Source of the DNA: Fusobacterium perfoetens
Lineage (GTDB): Bacteria > Fusobacteriota > Fusobacteriia > Fusobacteriales > Fusobacteriaceae
Direction: 5' to 3'
NCBI RefSeq assembly: GCF_021531475.1
Contig: NZ_JADYTX010000009.1
Location: forward strand, 1-56,136
Length of the DNA stretch: 56,136 bases
In this document: positions 35,788 through 44,903 of the stretch, in pieces
Layout: each line of letters begins with the position of its first letter
How positions within the stretch are numbered: the stretch's first letter is position 1
Notes under the pieces: model-generated
Databases searched by the model: none
Seen by the model: only the letters and a program-made list of their open reading frames with translations
What the model was told of the DNA's origin: nothing
Program-made: the position numbers and the translations under genes

Positions 35788-36833
35788 TAAAATTCGTCCC
35801 AACCTTCGACAGACGAACTCATATTATAACTTGTAACAGTTCCTTCAAAAAAGTTTGCTTTTACATTTCCCTCTCCCTCTGTATCGGCAAATTTTTCAAG
35901 TTGCTTATATGGATTTTTATCAAATCCTTTATAAATAGGTTTTAATCCTATTGATTTTAATCTTTCATTAGCTAACCATCTAGTATATTTTTCAGTATTT
36001 TCCTTTGTTATTCCTAAAACCCTATCTCCAATTATATGGTTTGTCCAAGCAATCTCTTGTTCAACAGCTTTTTCAAACATCTCATAAATTATCTCATCTT
36101 TAAAGAAATTTGAATTTTCAGATTTTATCTCTTTTAAAAGTTGTTGGAATATTATTACGTGAGAAAGCTCATCTCTATTTATAAGTCTTATAATATCAGA
36201 AGTTCCCATCATTCTATTACGACTTGCTAAAAGATAGAAAAAATTAAATCCATTATAGAAATATATTGCCTCTAAAAGATAATCAGCTATTATAGTTTTA
36301 GCAAAATTTTCATCACTTTGATTTTCTATAAAATTTTGATAAATCTCTGCTATATATCTATTTCTTTCAAATAAAATCTTATCATCTCTCCATTTATCAT
36401 AGATAGAATTTCTTATCTCCTTTGGTAAGATTGATTCTATTATATATTGATAAGATTGTGAGTGTATCGCCTCTTGGAAAGTTTGAATTGAAAGTATCAA
36501 ATTTACTTCTGGAGCTGTTATATAATCAGAGATATTTGGAATATTGTTTGTTTGAATACTATCTAAAAATATTAAAAAAGATAAAATTCCGTTATATGCC
36601 TCTCTCTCATCAAAAGTCAAATTATTATAATCATTTTTATCTTGTGTTAAATCTATTTTTTCAGGAATCCAAAAGTTTCCCATCATATTTCTATAAAGAT
36701 GATTAGCCCATTGATATTTTACATTATTAAGGTTAAAAATATTTGTACTATTACCTTTTATTATTTTTCTTTGAATAAGAGAGTCATCTCCTAAAGGATT
36801 AAAAAGTATTTTTTTATCCACTACAACTTTCAC
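35787..36833 (-). CDS. nrdB: Ribonucleotide reductase class I, beta (R2) subunit
   Basis: A 348-residue radical-generating subunit. By comparison with E. coli NrdB the metal ligands and radical Tyr are kept: QEAIHSQSY (Glu, His and the Tyr equivalent to Y122), LLEAIYFY (Glu) and INRDELSH (Glu and His). The C-terminus MSSSVEGWDEF is a docking tail for NrdA. With the Tyr present this is class Ia-like, requiring oxygen or a flavin-type activase for radical formation, notable in an anaerobe. Start is GTG overlapping nrdA by 20 bp; the SD-like GAGGAG is only one base before it, so GTG at 36821 remains an alternative. Confidence 0.93.
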   Translation of the reverse strand: MKVVVDKKILFNPLGDDSLIQRKIIKGNSTNIFNLNNVKYQWANHLYRNMMGNFWIPEKIDLTQDKNDYNNLTFDEREAYNGILSFLIFLDSIQTNNIPNISDYITAPEVNLILSIQTFQEAIHSQSYQYIIESILPKEIRNSIYDKWRDDKILFERNRYIAEIYQNFIENQSDENFAKTIIADYLLEAIYFYNGFNFFYLLASRNRMMGTSDIIRLINRDELSHVIIFQQLLKEIKSENSNFFKDEIIYEMFEKAVEQEIAWTNHIIGDRVLGITKENTEKYTRWLANERLKSIGLKPIYKGFDKNPYKQLEKFADTEGEGNVKANFFEGTVTSYNMSSSVEGWDEF

Positions 36834-39051
36834 ACTCCTCTTTCTCGTTGATTTTATTTGTATTTTTTTGGATAGTTCTTATATAATAAACTGATTTGCA
36901 CCCCTCTTTCCAAGCTGTAAGAAAGGCGTCATAGATATTTTTTGCCCTTATATTTTTATTCAAATCAAATATAAGCTCCATTGAAACTCCTTGTGTTGTC
37001 CACTTACCAATTTTGCTCATTATTTTTATATAAGTTTCTAGCTCTATATTTTTAAATTCTTGATAAAACCAGTTTTTTTCTTTTAGATATTTTACTACTC
37101 TTGGGACTGCTCCTTTTTGATTTTTTTCAATATAGAATTTTGAAAAAGTTGGATTTACTGAGGCACAAGCTCCCATTAAAAGTGATGTTGATGTATTTGG
37201 GGCTATCGCTGTAAGCTCTCCGTTACGTATTCCATATTTTTTTACTGTATCAAATACCTCTTCCCACTCGCTAGAAAAACTTGAATTTTCTCTATACCAA
37301 TCTCTATCTTTTTGGAAAAATCTTCCTTTCTCCCATTCAGAGTTTTTATACAATGGATAGACACCTCTTTCTTTTGCCAAAAGTGACGAAGATTTTATGC
37401 TATAAAGAGCTATTTTTTCAAAAAGTTTATCTACTACATCTATTGATTTTGAATAAGAGATATTGTTTTTTGCCAGATAATCAGCAAGTCCCATTGTTCC
37501 TACACCGATAGCTCTATATGAAAAATTATGTTTATCTGACTCTTTAATTGGGGTTTTTGTAAGGTCTATTGTATTATCTAGAATTCTCACAGCAAGACTA
37601 ACTATTTTTTCAAGCTCACTATCCTCTATTTCAGCCAAGTTCATAGAAACCAAGTTACAAGTATGTACCTCTCCAAGTTCTACTTTTCTAACTCCTTGCC
37701 CCTCTTCTATATTTTCTGTAAAATTTTTACTTGGAGAAAAATTAGAAAAACTTTCCATACAAAGATTTCCATTTCCAATAATTCCGCTATGTTTATTATG
37801 ATTTCTCTCATTTGCTGTATCTTTAAAGAAAATATATGGCATTCCTGTTTCTATTTGAACTTTTAAAATATTTTTAAATAATTCTCTAGCTTTTAAAGTT
37901 TTTCTTAAAGTAAGAGTTTTGTCATTTTCTATTTTTTCATAGATTTCTCTAAACTCATCTCCATAAATTTCACAAAGCTCAATTTCATATTTTTGTCTAA
38001 TTTCATAAGGATCAAACAATGTCCAATTGAGATTTTTATCAACTCTTTCCATAAAAATATCTGATAAAACTACCTGAGGATAGATATCATAAGCTTTTCC
38101 TCTTTGGTCACCATTTTCTGTTTGAAGTTCTAAAAAACTTTCAATATCCAAGTGCCAAGAATCTAGTGCCACAGTTACAGCTCCCGCTCTTCTTCCTTGT
38201 TGATTTACTGCCACTGCTGTATCATTTATAATTTTTATCCAAGGTACAACTCCACCACTTGCATTATAATATCCATTGACCATAGAATTTTTTGCTCTTA
38301 TACGAGAAATATTTACTCCCACTCCTCCACCATTTTTGCTTATTTTTGCAATGGAATCTATATTATAAAAAATAGATTCTATATTATCATCTATGGCAGT
38401 TATAAAACAAGATGAAAGATTTCCTTTTGGAAGTCTTAAGTTTGCCAAAATCGGAGTGGCTAAAGATATTTTTTTAGTAGAAAGCACTTCATAAAAACTT
38501 TTTGCTATTTTTACTCTCTCTTTTTCATTGATAGCTAAAAGCATAGCAATTACCATAAATACCTCTTGTGGGAGTTCAAAAATTTTCCCTTGATATTTTA
38601 CAAGGTATCTATTAACTAGCATATTAGCTCCAGCATAATCATAAATCATATCTCTTGAATAATCCATTGATTTTTCAAGGTCGACTATCTCCTCTTTTGT
38701 ATATTTCAAAAGCCTTTTATCATAGATATTTTTTTCCACCAAAGATGTTATAGTTTTATAAAAATCTCCATAAGAAAATCCTCTATTTTCCTCTACATCG
38801 TCTACTAACTTTTTCATCAAAAGTTTTCCAGCTAAATAAGTCCAATCACTCTCTTCATAACTTGTAAAAGATACTGTTTTATTTATAATAATATCATAGA
38901 TTTCTTTTATCTCTCTTTTTTGAAAATTTTCTATATTTTCCTCTATATAATTTATTAAAAAATTATAATCTACTTCTAAATTTTTAGAAAATTTTAAAAT
39001 ATCATTTTCTATATCTTTTATCTTTTCTTTATATTTTTTTATTTTATCCAT
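36814..39051 (-). CDS. nrdA: Ribonucleotide reductase class I, alpha (R1) subunit
   Basis: A 745-residue catalytic subunit. Active-site residues: Cys in LSSCFI (near 225), NLCMESF (the Asn-Cys-Glu set), a C-terminal Tyr pair in SVYYIRT for electron transfer, and a redox pair CESC at the tail. The N-terminus lacks the VxKRDG hairpin of a normal ATP cone; residues about 25-65 may be a remnant, so dATP overall inhibition may be altered. I chose ATG 39051 with GGAG six bases upstream, not the GTG nine codons earlier (39078), which lies in the operator region. It is followed by the overlapping nrdB. Two NrdR-like boxes lie upstream. Confidence 0.93.
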   Translation of the reverse strand: MDKIKKYKEKIKDIENDILKFSKNLEVDYNFLINYIEENIENFQKREIKEIYDIIINKTVSFTSYEESDWTYLAGKLLMKKLVDDVEENRGFSYGDFYKTITSLVEKNIYDKRLLKYTKEEIVDLEKSMDYSRDMIYDYAGANMLVNRYLVKYQGKIFELPQEVFMVIAMLLAINEKERVKIAKSFYEVLSTKKISLATPILANLRLPKGNLSSCFITAIDDNIESIFYNIDSIAKISKNGGGVGVNISRIRAKNSMVNGYYNASGGVVPWIKIINDTAVAVNQQGRRAGAVTVALDSWHLDIESFLELQTENGDQRGKAYDIYPQVVLSDIFMERVDKNLNWTLFDPYEIRQKYEIELCEIYGDEFREIYEKIENDKTLTLRKTLKARELFKNILKVQIETGMPYIFFKDTANERNHNKHSGIIGNGNLCMESFSNFSPSKNFTENIEEGQGVRKVELGEVHTCNLVSMNLAEIEDSELEKIVSLAVRILDNTIDLTKTPIKESDKHNFSYRAIGVGTMGLADYLAKNNISYSKSIDVVDKLFEKIALYSIKSSSLLAKERGVYPLYKNSEWEKGRFFQKDRDWYRENSSFSSEWEEVFDTVKKYGIRNGELTAIAPNTSTSLLMGACASVNPTFSKFYIEKNQKGAVPRVVKYLKEKNWFYQEFKNIELETYIKIMSKIGKWTTQGVSMELIFDLNKNIRAKNIYDAFLTAWKEGCKSVYYIRTIQKNTNKINEKEECESCSG

Positions 39052-39074
39052 TGGCAACTCCATTTCTATTAAAA

Positions 39075-39121
39075 TCACAATATAATGTGTTTTATTTTTT
39101 TTACACCACTATATACTGGAA
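39075..39121 (-). promoter_or_regulatory. Tandem NrdR-box operator of nrdAB
   Basis: Two 16-bp sites: 39075-39090 (TCACAATATAATGTGT; 14 of 16 matches to the NrdR consensus acaCwAtATaTwGtgt) and 39106-39121 (CCACTATATACTGGAA; 11 of 16, core kept). Their starts are exactly 31 bp apart, which is the three-turn spacing typical of NrdR operators. They lie directly upstream of nrdA. Matches are counted by eye; nrdR itself is not in the window. Confidence 0.75.
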
Positions 39122-39190
39122 TATTATCACATATTTTTATAGTTTTTTCAACTTTTTTATTTTATAATTTTGGAAATCTTTTTAAATTCT

Positions 39191-39342
39191 TTAAACATCA
39201 TAATATAATTTTTATTTTCTATTTTTTTATTTCTTAAACAATTTTTGTTTAATTTTTAGTTGTTTATATACTTTTTGTTTAATATTGTTTAAATTAATAA
39301 AATTAAAAACTTATGAAAATAATTTTATATAAAATGTTTAAA
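39191..39342. repeat. Cluster of TTAAACA/TGTTTAA repeats upstream of the symporter
   Basis: The 360-bp space between nrdA and the symporter holds TTAAACA at 39191 and 39234 and TGTTTAA (or close) at 39246, 39261, 39276, 39286 and 39335. The pair at 39234-39252 forms a perfect inverted repeat with 5 bp between arms. No gene is seen here. The cluster ends just before a good promoter (39351-39379), so it could be a regulator-binding array; extreme AT content makes some of the repetition expected by chance. Confidence 0.45.
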
Positions 39343-39350
39343 AAATTTTG

Positions 39351-39379
39351 TTGACTTTATAATTTTTTTATTCTATAAT
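39351..39379 (+). promoter_or_regulatory. Promoter of the sodium:alanine-type symporter
   Basis: TTGACT (39351-39356), a 17-bp spacer and a perfect TATAAT (39374-39379), 34 bp before the ATG and followed by the RBS GGGGAGG. Confidence 0.75.
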
Positions 39380-39412
39380 AGGTACTATAAAAATAAAACT
39401 TGGGGAGGATTT

Positions 39413-40912
39413 ATGGAAATTATTAATTTTTTAGAAAAAATTATTGTTGCTACTGTAATGTCTCTTAACAAACTTTTGTGGGGAGATTTTATTAATTTAC
39501 AATTTGGTGAAACTACAATAGGACTGAGCATTATGGTTCTTATTCTTTTACCAGTTGGAATATTTTTTACTTTCAAAACTAAATTTTTACCTTTCAGACT
39601 TTTTCCTGAAATGATAAAAGTTACATTAGAGCCAAAACATTCTAATGATGAAAAATCAATATCTGGTTTACAAGCTCTTATTGTTGCTACTGCTTGTAGA
39701 GTTGGAATGGGAAATCTTGCTGGAGTTGCAGCTGCTATCTCTTTTGGAGGAGCTGGAGCTGTATTTTGGATGTGGGTTGTTGCTTTATTTGGAGCAGCTA
39801 CTGCTTTTATAGAATCTACTCTTGCACAAATCTACAAAGAAAAAGATCCATTATATGGTGGATTTAAAGGTGGTCCTTCTTACTATATAAGTAGAATGAG
39901 ATTGATGACAGAAGTTAGAACTAGCGACCTTTGTGTTGAAGATAACCTTGATGAAGCTGATGTTGCATCTACAAGATTCGGTACTCGTTTTAGACAATCT
40001 TGTAGTTTTAGAGGAGTGGCTATATTGTTCTCTTTATCAGGTTTAATCTGTTGGGCTGGTATAAGCCAAATAGTTGCAAACTCTGTTTCTCAATCATTTG
40101 TTAATGCTTTTAACATTCCAGTTCTTCACACTACAATAGCTTTGGTCGTTATTTCTGGAATTATAATTTTCAAAAAAAATACTGTTGTAAGTATTCTTGA
40201 TAAAGTTGTACCTGTAATGGCTTGTTTATATCTTTTATTAACTATATTTATTATGGTAAAAAATATCGGTGCTATTCCTACAATGTTCAAAGAAATTGTT
40301 TCTCAAGCTTTTGGAATAAAACAAGTAGTTTCTGGAGGATTTGGAGCTGTTCTTATGAATGGAGTTAAAAGAGGATTATTCTCTAATGAAGCTGGTTCTG
40401 GTTCTGCACCAAATGCTGCTGCAGCTGCTGACGTTTCTCACCCAGCAAAACAAGGACTTATCCAATCTTTTGGAGTTTTTATAGATACTTTATTTATTTG
40501 TAGCTGTTCTGCTTTTATTATTCTACTTGCACCAAAATCTGTTACTGATGGATTAATGGGAATGGATCTACTTCAAAGTGCTATGAACTACCACATTGGA
40601 GAAATAGGAGTTATCTTTATAGCAGTTATTCTTTTTCTATTTAGTTTCTCTACTTTCTTAGGTGTAATGTTCTACTCAAGAAGTATTTTATCTTTCTTAT
40701 TCGGAGATAAGTGGTGGCCACAAAATACATATAAAGCTATTGGACTTGTTATGCTTTTCTTCGGAGGAATTGCTCAATACAACTGGGTTTGGGAGTTAGG
40801 AGATTTAGGAGTGGCTTTAATGACAGTATTTAATATGATGGCTCTACTTCCTCTTGGAAACCAAGCTATTGCTTCTTTAAAAGATTATGAGAAAAAATAT
40901 CTAAAAAAATAA
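39413..40912 (+). CDS. AGCS-family sodium:alanine (glycine) symporter
   Basis: A 499-residue inner-membrane carrier of the alanine/glycine:cation symporter family with about 10-11 helices. Family stretches: SGLQALIVATACRVGMGNLAGVAAAISFGG (read in two parts near 83 and 98), AFIESTLAQIYKEKD (near 137), YGGFKGGPSYYI, GVKRGLFSNEAGSGSAPNAA (near 323-342) and IGLVMLFFGG near the end. It would import Ala or Gly with Na+. Between helices (about residues 160-200) lies a charged loop with several Asp and Arg. A strong terminator follows. Confidence 0.94.
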   Translation: MEIINFLEKIIVATVMSLNKLLWGDFINLQFGETTIGLSIMVLILLPVGIFFTFKTKFLPFRLFPEMIKVTLEPKHSNDEKSISGLQALIVATACRVGMGNLAGVAAAISFGGAGAVFWMWVVALFGAATAFIESTLAQIYKEKDPLYGGFKGGPSYYISRMRLMTEVRTSDLCVEDNLDEADVASTRFGTRFRQSCSFRGVAILFSLSGLICWAGISQIVANSVSQSFVNAFNIPVLHTTIALVVISGIIIFKKNTVVSILDKVVPVMACLYLLLTIFIMVKNIGAIPTMFKEIVSQAFGIKQVVSGGFGAVLMNGVKRGLFSNEAGSGSAPNAAAAADVSHPAKQGLIQSFGVFIDTLFICSCSAFIILLAPKSVTDGLMGMDLLQSAMNYHIGEIGVIFIAVILFLFSFSTFLGVMFYSRSILSFLFGDKWWPQNTYKAIGLVMLFFGGIAQYNWVWELGDLGVALMTVFNMMALLPLGNQAIASLKDYEKKYLKK

Positions 40913-40927
40913 TTTTATCCTGAAATA

Positions 40928-40964
40928 TAAAAATGCTGAAAGGAAAATCCTTTCAGCATTTTTA
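40928..40964. terminator. Bidirectional terminator after the symporter
   Basis: AAAAATGCTGAAAGGA (40929-40944) and its exact complement (40948-40963) make a 16-bp stem with a 3-base loop, with A- and T-runs at the ends. It also covers the stop of the convergent patatin gene. Confidence 0.9.
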
Positions 40965-41831
40965 TATTTTCTGATGCCCTTCTACATCAAGAAATTCTTT
41001 ATATTTTTCAAAAACTTTTGTTCCATCAGCAAGCCCTAATTTATACACTTCAAAAAGTTTTTCCTTGCTCTTTTCAAATTTATCTATCTCAATAGGTTTT
41101 TCAGGTGCTACAACAAAAGCTTTCCCTTCTTTTTCCATCTCTCTAATGTATTCCAATATAGAATTATATCTTTCATGGCGATTGAAAATTAGTTCCACAA
41201 GTTTTGGGTACTTTCTATAAAGAATATCAAAAAACCATCTTCCCTTTGTAGCAGATTTTTTATAATTTCTATCCCTAGTAAGGACTACAATTACTTTATC
41301 ACAGCCCTCTTCAAAGGCTCTTTTAATAGGAATCGGATCTCCTATTCCTCCATCAAGATATTTTTTCCCTTTTATTGTTACAATGGGTGAAACTATAGGT
41401 AAAGATGTTGAAGCACGTAAAATAATATTTCTATCTTCTTTTTTCAGAGCCTCTTTTCCGTAGTATTCTTCTTCTCCAGTTTCTATATTAGTAATTCCCA
41501 CTCTATAATCACATTTTGAATTAAAACAACTTTCATAATCAAAAGGATCTAATTTTTCAGGAATATCATAAAAAAGAAAGTCCATTCCAAAAAGAGAACC
41601 TGTTTTTAGATAACTCCAAAAACTTAAATATCTTTTGTCATCGATATAGTTTATATTTGTTCTCATTCCTCTTTCTTTCTGCCAAGAAACATAAGAAGCT
41701 CCATTTGTACAACCTGCTGACACACCTATAAGATAATCTGCACAATAATTTTTATTTATAAGAGAGTCCAATACACCTGCTGTATATACTCCTCTCATTC
41801 CTCCACCTTCAAGTACTAATCCTATCTTCAT
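40962..41831 (-). CDS. Patatin-like phospholipase (YjjU/RssA type)
   Basis: A 289-residue lipid acyl hydrolase. The oxyanion stretch GLVLEGGGMRGVYTAG (near 3-18), the nucleophile elbow GVSAG (Ser near 39) and the catalytic Asp in LDGGIGDPIP (near 160) form a complete Ser-Asp dyad. There is no signal peptide, as is usual for this bacterial group. It probably cleaves phospholipid or lipid esters in the cell; the substrate is unknown. RBS AGGAG is ahead of the ATG. It is single, between the symporter and a redox operon. Confidence 0.9.
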   Translation of the reverse strand: MKIGLVLEGGGMRGVYTAGVLDSLINKNYCADYLIGVSAGCTNGASYVSWQKERGMRTNINYIDDKRYLSFWSYLKTGSLFGMDFLFYDIPEKLDPFDYESCFNSKCDYRVGITNIETGEEEYYGKEALKKEDRNIILRASTSLPIVSPIVTIKGKKYLDGGIGDPIPIKRAFEEGCDKVIVVLTRDRNYKKSATKGRWFFDILYRKYPKLVELIFNRHERYNSILEYIREMEKEGKAFVVAPEKPIEIDKFEKSKEKLFEVYKLGLADGTKVFEKYKEFLDVEGHQKI

Positions 41832-41938
41832 AATTTTCTCCTAAAAACTTTTAAACCTTATAATATATTTTACTACAAATTTATTTTTATAGTATACCAT
41901 AATTTTTTTATTAAGAATAAGAAAGATTTAAAGAGTTT

Positions 41939-42574
41939 TTATAAAGTTTCTAAAATATCAACTACTTCTTCAATGGAAAGCTGTCCAAAAAACATTTTAC
42001 TATCATTTATTATAATAGCTGGAACATTCACAAGGTCATATTTTATTTTAAAATCCTTGTGTGAAAATACATCTATAGCCTCTAGACTTATATTTTTATT
42101 CTCTACTACTATTCTTTGACAAGATTGAACAGTCTCTGCACATCTATGGCAATCTAAAGAGATTCCTATTTTTAGATCTAATTTTTTATCAATTTTTTTT
42201 ATTCTTTCTATTATACTTTCATTTATTTTTTGACCTGGACCAGCTACATTATACATAGCCAGTATAAAAGAATTTAACTCTTGTCCAGTAGGTACTGCTG
42301 TGTATTTTATTCTTGAAAATTCTCTATTTTCATCAAGTATCACAACAGCTGGTAATTTTTCAAGATTAATTTCTTTATTTTTAAGTTCTAAACTTTCTTT
42401 TTCAAAAATTTTAACAAATATTTTTTCACTTGTTGAGGCGATATCTTGAACCATCTCTATCATATCTTGAGTTTCTTCTGATTCCTCTCCCTTTATTACA
42501 ACAAGTTCTATCTTTTTTTCAAAAATCTTTGTTATATCTGCTAATTTACTTTTTAACTCATCGTCCAACATCAT
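41939..42574 (-). CDS. Stand-alone AhpF N-terminal-like thioredoxin-fold protein
   Basis: A 211-residue protein like the N-terminal domain of AhpF: two thioredoxin folds in tandem, where the second carries the redox pair DCHRC (about 142-145) and the cis-Pro loop NVPAII. It is clearly a paralogue of the C-terminal third of the reductase at 43246-44871 (shared stretches such as RIKY, KIDKK and KIGIS/KIGVS). Such a module passes electrons from a flavoprotein to peroxiredoxin. It is the last gene after the fused reductase and ahpC (19 bp spacing to ahpC), so it is probably a reductant of AhpC. RBS AAAGGAG. Confidence 0.82.
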   Translation of the reverse strand: MMLDDELKSKLADITKIFEKKIELVVIKGEESEETQDMIEMVQDIASTSEKIFVKIFEKESLELKNKEINLEKLPAVVILDENREFSRIKYTAVPTGQELNSFILAMYNVAGPGQKINESIIERIKKIDKKLDLKIGISLDCHRCAETVQSCQRIVVENKNISLEAIDVFSHKDFKIKYDLVNVPAIIINDSKMFFGQLSIEEVVDILETL

Positions 42575-42592
42575 TTTTTATTTCTCCTTTGA

Positions 42593-43153
42593 TTAAAGTT
42601 TTCCTATCAAATCAATTGTTGGCTTTAAACTTTCCTTACCTGGTTTCCATTTAGCTGGACAAACTTCTCCATTTTCTCTTACAAATTTAGCAGCTTGCAA
42701 TTTTCTTAAAAGTTCGCTTGCCTCTCTACCAATCCCATTAGAATGAACTTCATAAGCTTGAACAACTCCCTCTGGATCAATGATAAAACTTCCTCTCAAT
42801 GCAAGTCCCTCTTCTTCTATCATCACTTCAAACATTCTTGAAAGTTTCCCTGTTGGATCTGCTATCATTGGATATTGTACTTTTTTTACTCTTTCTGAAG
42901 AATCATGCCAAGCTTTATGAACATACTCTGTATCTGTTGATACTGAATATATTTCACAATTCTCTTTTTTAAAATCTTCATATAGATTAGCTAAATCTTC
43001 TAACTCTGTTGGACATACAAAAGTAAAATCTGCAGGATAAAATACAACTGCTGACCATTTTCCTCTCATATTCTCATCTGTTATATCTATAAATTGACCA
43101 TTATGAAAAGCCTTAGCTTTAAAACTTTCTACTTTTTTACCTATTAATGACAT
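42593..43153 (-). CDS. ahpC: Alkyl hydroperoxide reductase subunit C (peroxiredoxin)
   Basis: A 186-residue typical 2-Cys peroxiredoxin that reduces H2O2 and organic peroxides. Peroxidatic Cys in FTFVCPTE (near 46), resolving Cys in GEVCPAKW (near 165), conserved Thr and Arg (KLSRMFEV, LRGSFIIDPEG). C-terminal YF-type motif is not evident. It lies between the fused reductase and the stand-alone AhpF-N-like module, all on the same strand, forming a peroxide-detoxifying operon. RBS GGAGGAAG. Confidence 0.96.
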   Translation of the reverse strand: MSLIGKKVESFKAKAFHNGQFIDITDENMRGKWSAVVFYPADFTFVCPTELEDLANLYEDFKKENCEIYSVSTDTEYVHKAWHDSSERVKKVQYPMIADPTGKLSRMFEVMIEEEGLALRGSFIIDPEGVVQAYEVHSNGIGREASELLRKLQAAKFVRENGEVCPAKWKPGKESLKPTIDLIGKL

Positions 43154-43245
43154 ACTTCCTCCTTCATTAACTTAAAATAAGTTTTAAATTGTAATCTTTA
43201 CAATAAAATTATAGCACCTCTAATCTAATTTTTCAATTTATTTTT

Positions 43246-44871
43246 TTATTGCTTTTCAAGGATTTCTATCATCTCTTCTAAATTCATTTGTCCAAAATAA
43301 AGGTTTTTGTCGTTAACTACTATAGCAGGTACTCCAACAATATCATATTTTGTTTTAAACTCTTTATGAGTTATAACATCTATAACTTCTAAATCAATAT
43401 TTTTATTTTTAGAAACTATAAATTGTGTAGCTCTAACTGTCTGAGGACATCTTGTACATTTTAAAGAAACACCTATTTTTACATTTATTTTTTTATCTAA
43501 TTTATTTATTCTTTCTAATAAATTTTCTCTTACTTTTTCCTCTTCACCAACTATATTATTCATAGCTTGTAAAAAAGATTCCAATTCATGTTCAATAGGT
43601 ATTGTTGAATATTTTATTCTTGCATATTTTCCATCTTTGTCTAATAAATAAAGAGCAGGTAATCTTACTAATGATATTTTATCTTTTAAATATTCATCAT
43701 TAGCTTCATAAATTTTAAATTTTATTTTATTACTTATCTTACCAAGCTCCTCACTAACTTCTAAGATTTTTTTATTTTTTTCATCATCTTCAGATTTTAC
43801 AAGGACAAGTTCAATCTCCTCTTTAAATTTATTTGTAGTTTCTTTTATAAGATTAAGCATCTCTTCAGAAAATACTCCTTGAGGTTTTTCTTCTATTTGT
43901 ACTTCTTTTTTTATTTCAACATTACTATTATTTTTTATTTTATAATCATATAGACATTTCTCTACATCAGAGATAGCGATTGCTCCATCAGCTACCGCTG
44001 TAACAAGCTGTCTTAAATATTTTTGTCTAATATCTCCTACTGCATAAATCATATCAAGATTTGTTCTCATTCTTGTATCAGTTAAAATATATCCATCATC
44101 ATCTAAATCTATTTTTCCTTTGTATAAGGCTGTTTTTGGTTCTTGCCCTACAAAAACAAAGACACCTATATTTTCTCCATCTTCTGAGCTATATTCTACC
44201 ACTTCTCCAGTAATATTGTTTTTAGTTTTTATTTTTCTTGCAAGAGAATCTCCGCTTACTTCCAACACTTCACTATTAAAACTAACTTCTATCTTTGGAT
44301 TTGTTAGAACTTTATCAGCTATAGACCTTGCACAAGTAAATTCTGGTTCTCTTGCTATTATATGAACTTTTTTTCCATATCTTGTTAAAAATAAAGCTTC
44401 TTGACAGGCTGCAAATCCAGCTCCAATAACAAAAATATCTCTATCTACAAAAAATTCTCCATCACAAGTAGCACAATAGCTTATTCCTTTACCTCTGTAT
44501 TCTTCCTCACCTTTAAAATTAAGTTTTTTATGAACTAAACCAGATGCTATTATTACACTACGTCCTTCGTACACTCCTGATTGAGTAATAATTTTTTTTA
44601 TATCTTGTGAAAAATTAACTTCTATTACTTCTGTTTGTACAAAACTAACTCCAAAACTTTTGGCTTGCTCTCTCATTGCTTTCATAAGCTCTGATCCTGA
44701 AATTTTTTTCATTCCTGGATAGTTTACAACTTCATCTGTTAAACTTATTTGACCACCAAGATTATCTTTTTCTATCATCAAAACATCTAATTTGGATCTT
44801 CCACCATAGATACCAGAAGTTAATCCAGCTGGTCCTCCACCTATAACGATAACATCATATATTTTAGCCAT
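43246..44871 (-). CDS. Thioredoxin-reductase-like flavoprotein with C-terminal AhpF-N-like module
   Basis: A 541-residue protein. Residues about 1-310 are a thioredoxin-reductase fold: FAD site IGGGPAGLTSG, catalytic ISYCATCDGEFF (near 135-138), second dinucleotide site VIGAGFAACQEAL and FAD motif AVGDIRQKYLRQLVTAVADG. The NADPH-binding HRR seen in NADPH-specific enzymes is replaced by AREPEFT, so the electron donor may be NADH. Residues about 345-541 are two thioredoxin folds with CTRC (near 472) like the N-terminal part of AhpF. In AhpF that module is at the N-terminus, so the order is reversed. It would feed AhpC in the same operon. RBS AAGGAG. Confidence 0.9.
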   Translation of the reverse strand: MAKIYDVIVIGGGPAGLTSGIYGGRSKLDVLMIEKDNLGGQISLTDEVVNYPGMKKISGSELMKAMREQAKSFGVSFVQTEVIEVNFSQDIKKIITQSGVYEGRSVIIASGLVHKKLNFKGEEEYRGKGISYCATCDGEFFVDRDIFVIGAGFAACQEALFLTRYGKKVHIIAREPEFTCARSIADKVLTNPKIEVSFNSEVLEVSGDSLARKIKTKNNITGEVVEYSSEDGENIGVFVFVGQEPKTALYKGKIDLDDDGYILTDTRMRTNLDMIYAVGDIRQKYLRQLVTAVADGAIAISDVEKCLYDYKIKNNSNVEIKKEVQIEEKPQGVFSEEMLNLIKETTNKFKEEIELVLVKSEDDEKNKKILEVSEELGKISNKIKFKIYEANDEYLKDKISLVRLPALYLLDKDGKYARIKYSTIPIEHELESFLQAMNNIVGEEEKVRENLLERINKLDKKINVKIGVSLKCTRCPQTVRATQFIVSKNKNIDLEVIDVITHKEFKTKYDIVGVPAIVVNDKNLYFGQMNLEEMIEILEKQ

Positions 44872-44903
44872 ATTTTTCTCCTTTTATTAGTTAGTTTAAA
44901 TAA

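Noticed and set aside
36814-36840. GAGGAG as a normal RBS for nrdB GTG 36833
   Set aside because: It encodes the Glu-Glu before the nrdA CESC tail and is only one base from the GTG; it cannot decide the start alone.
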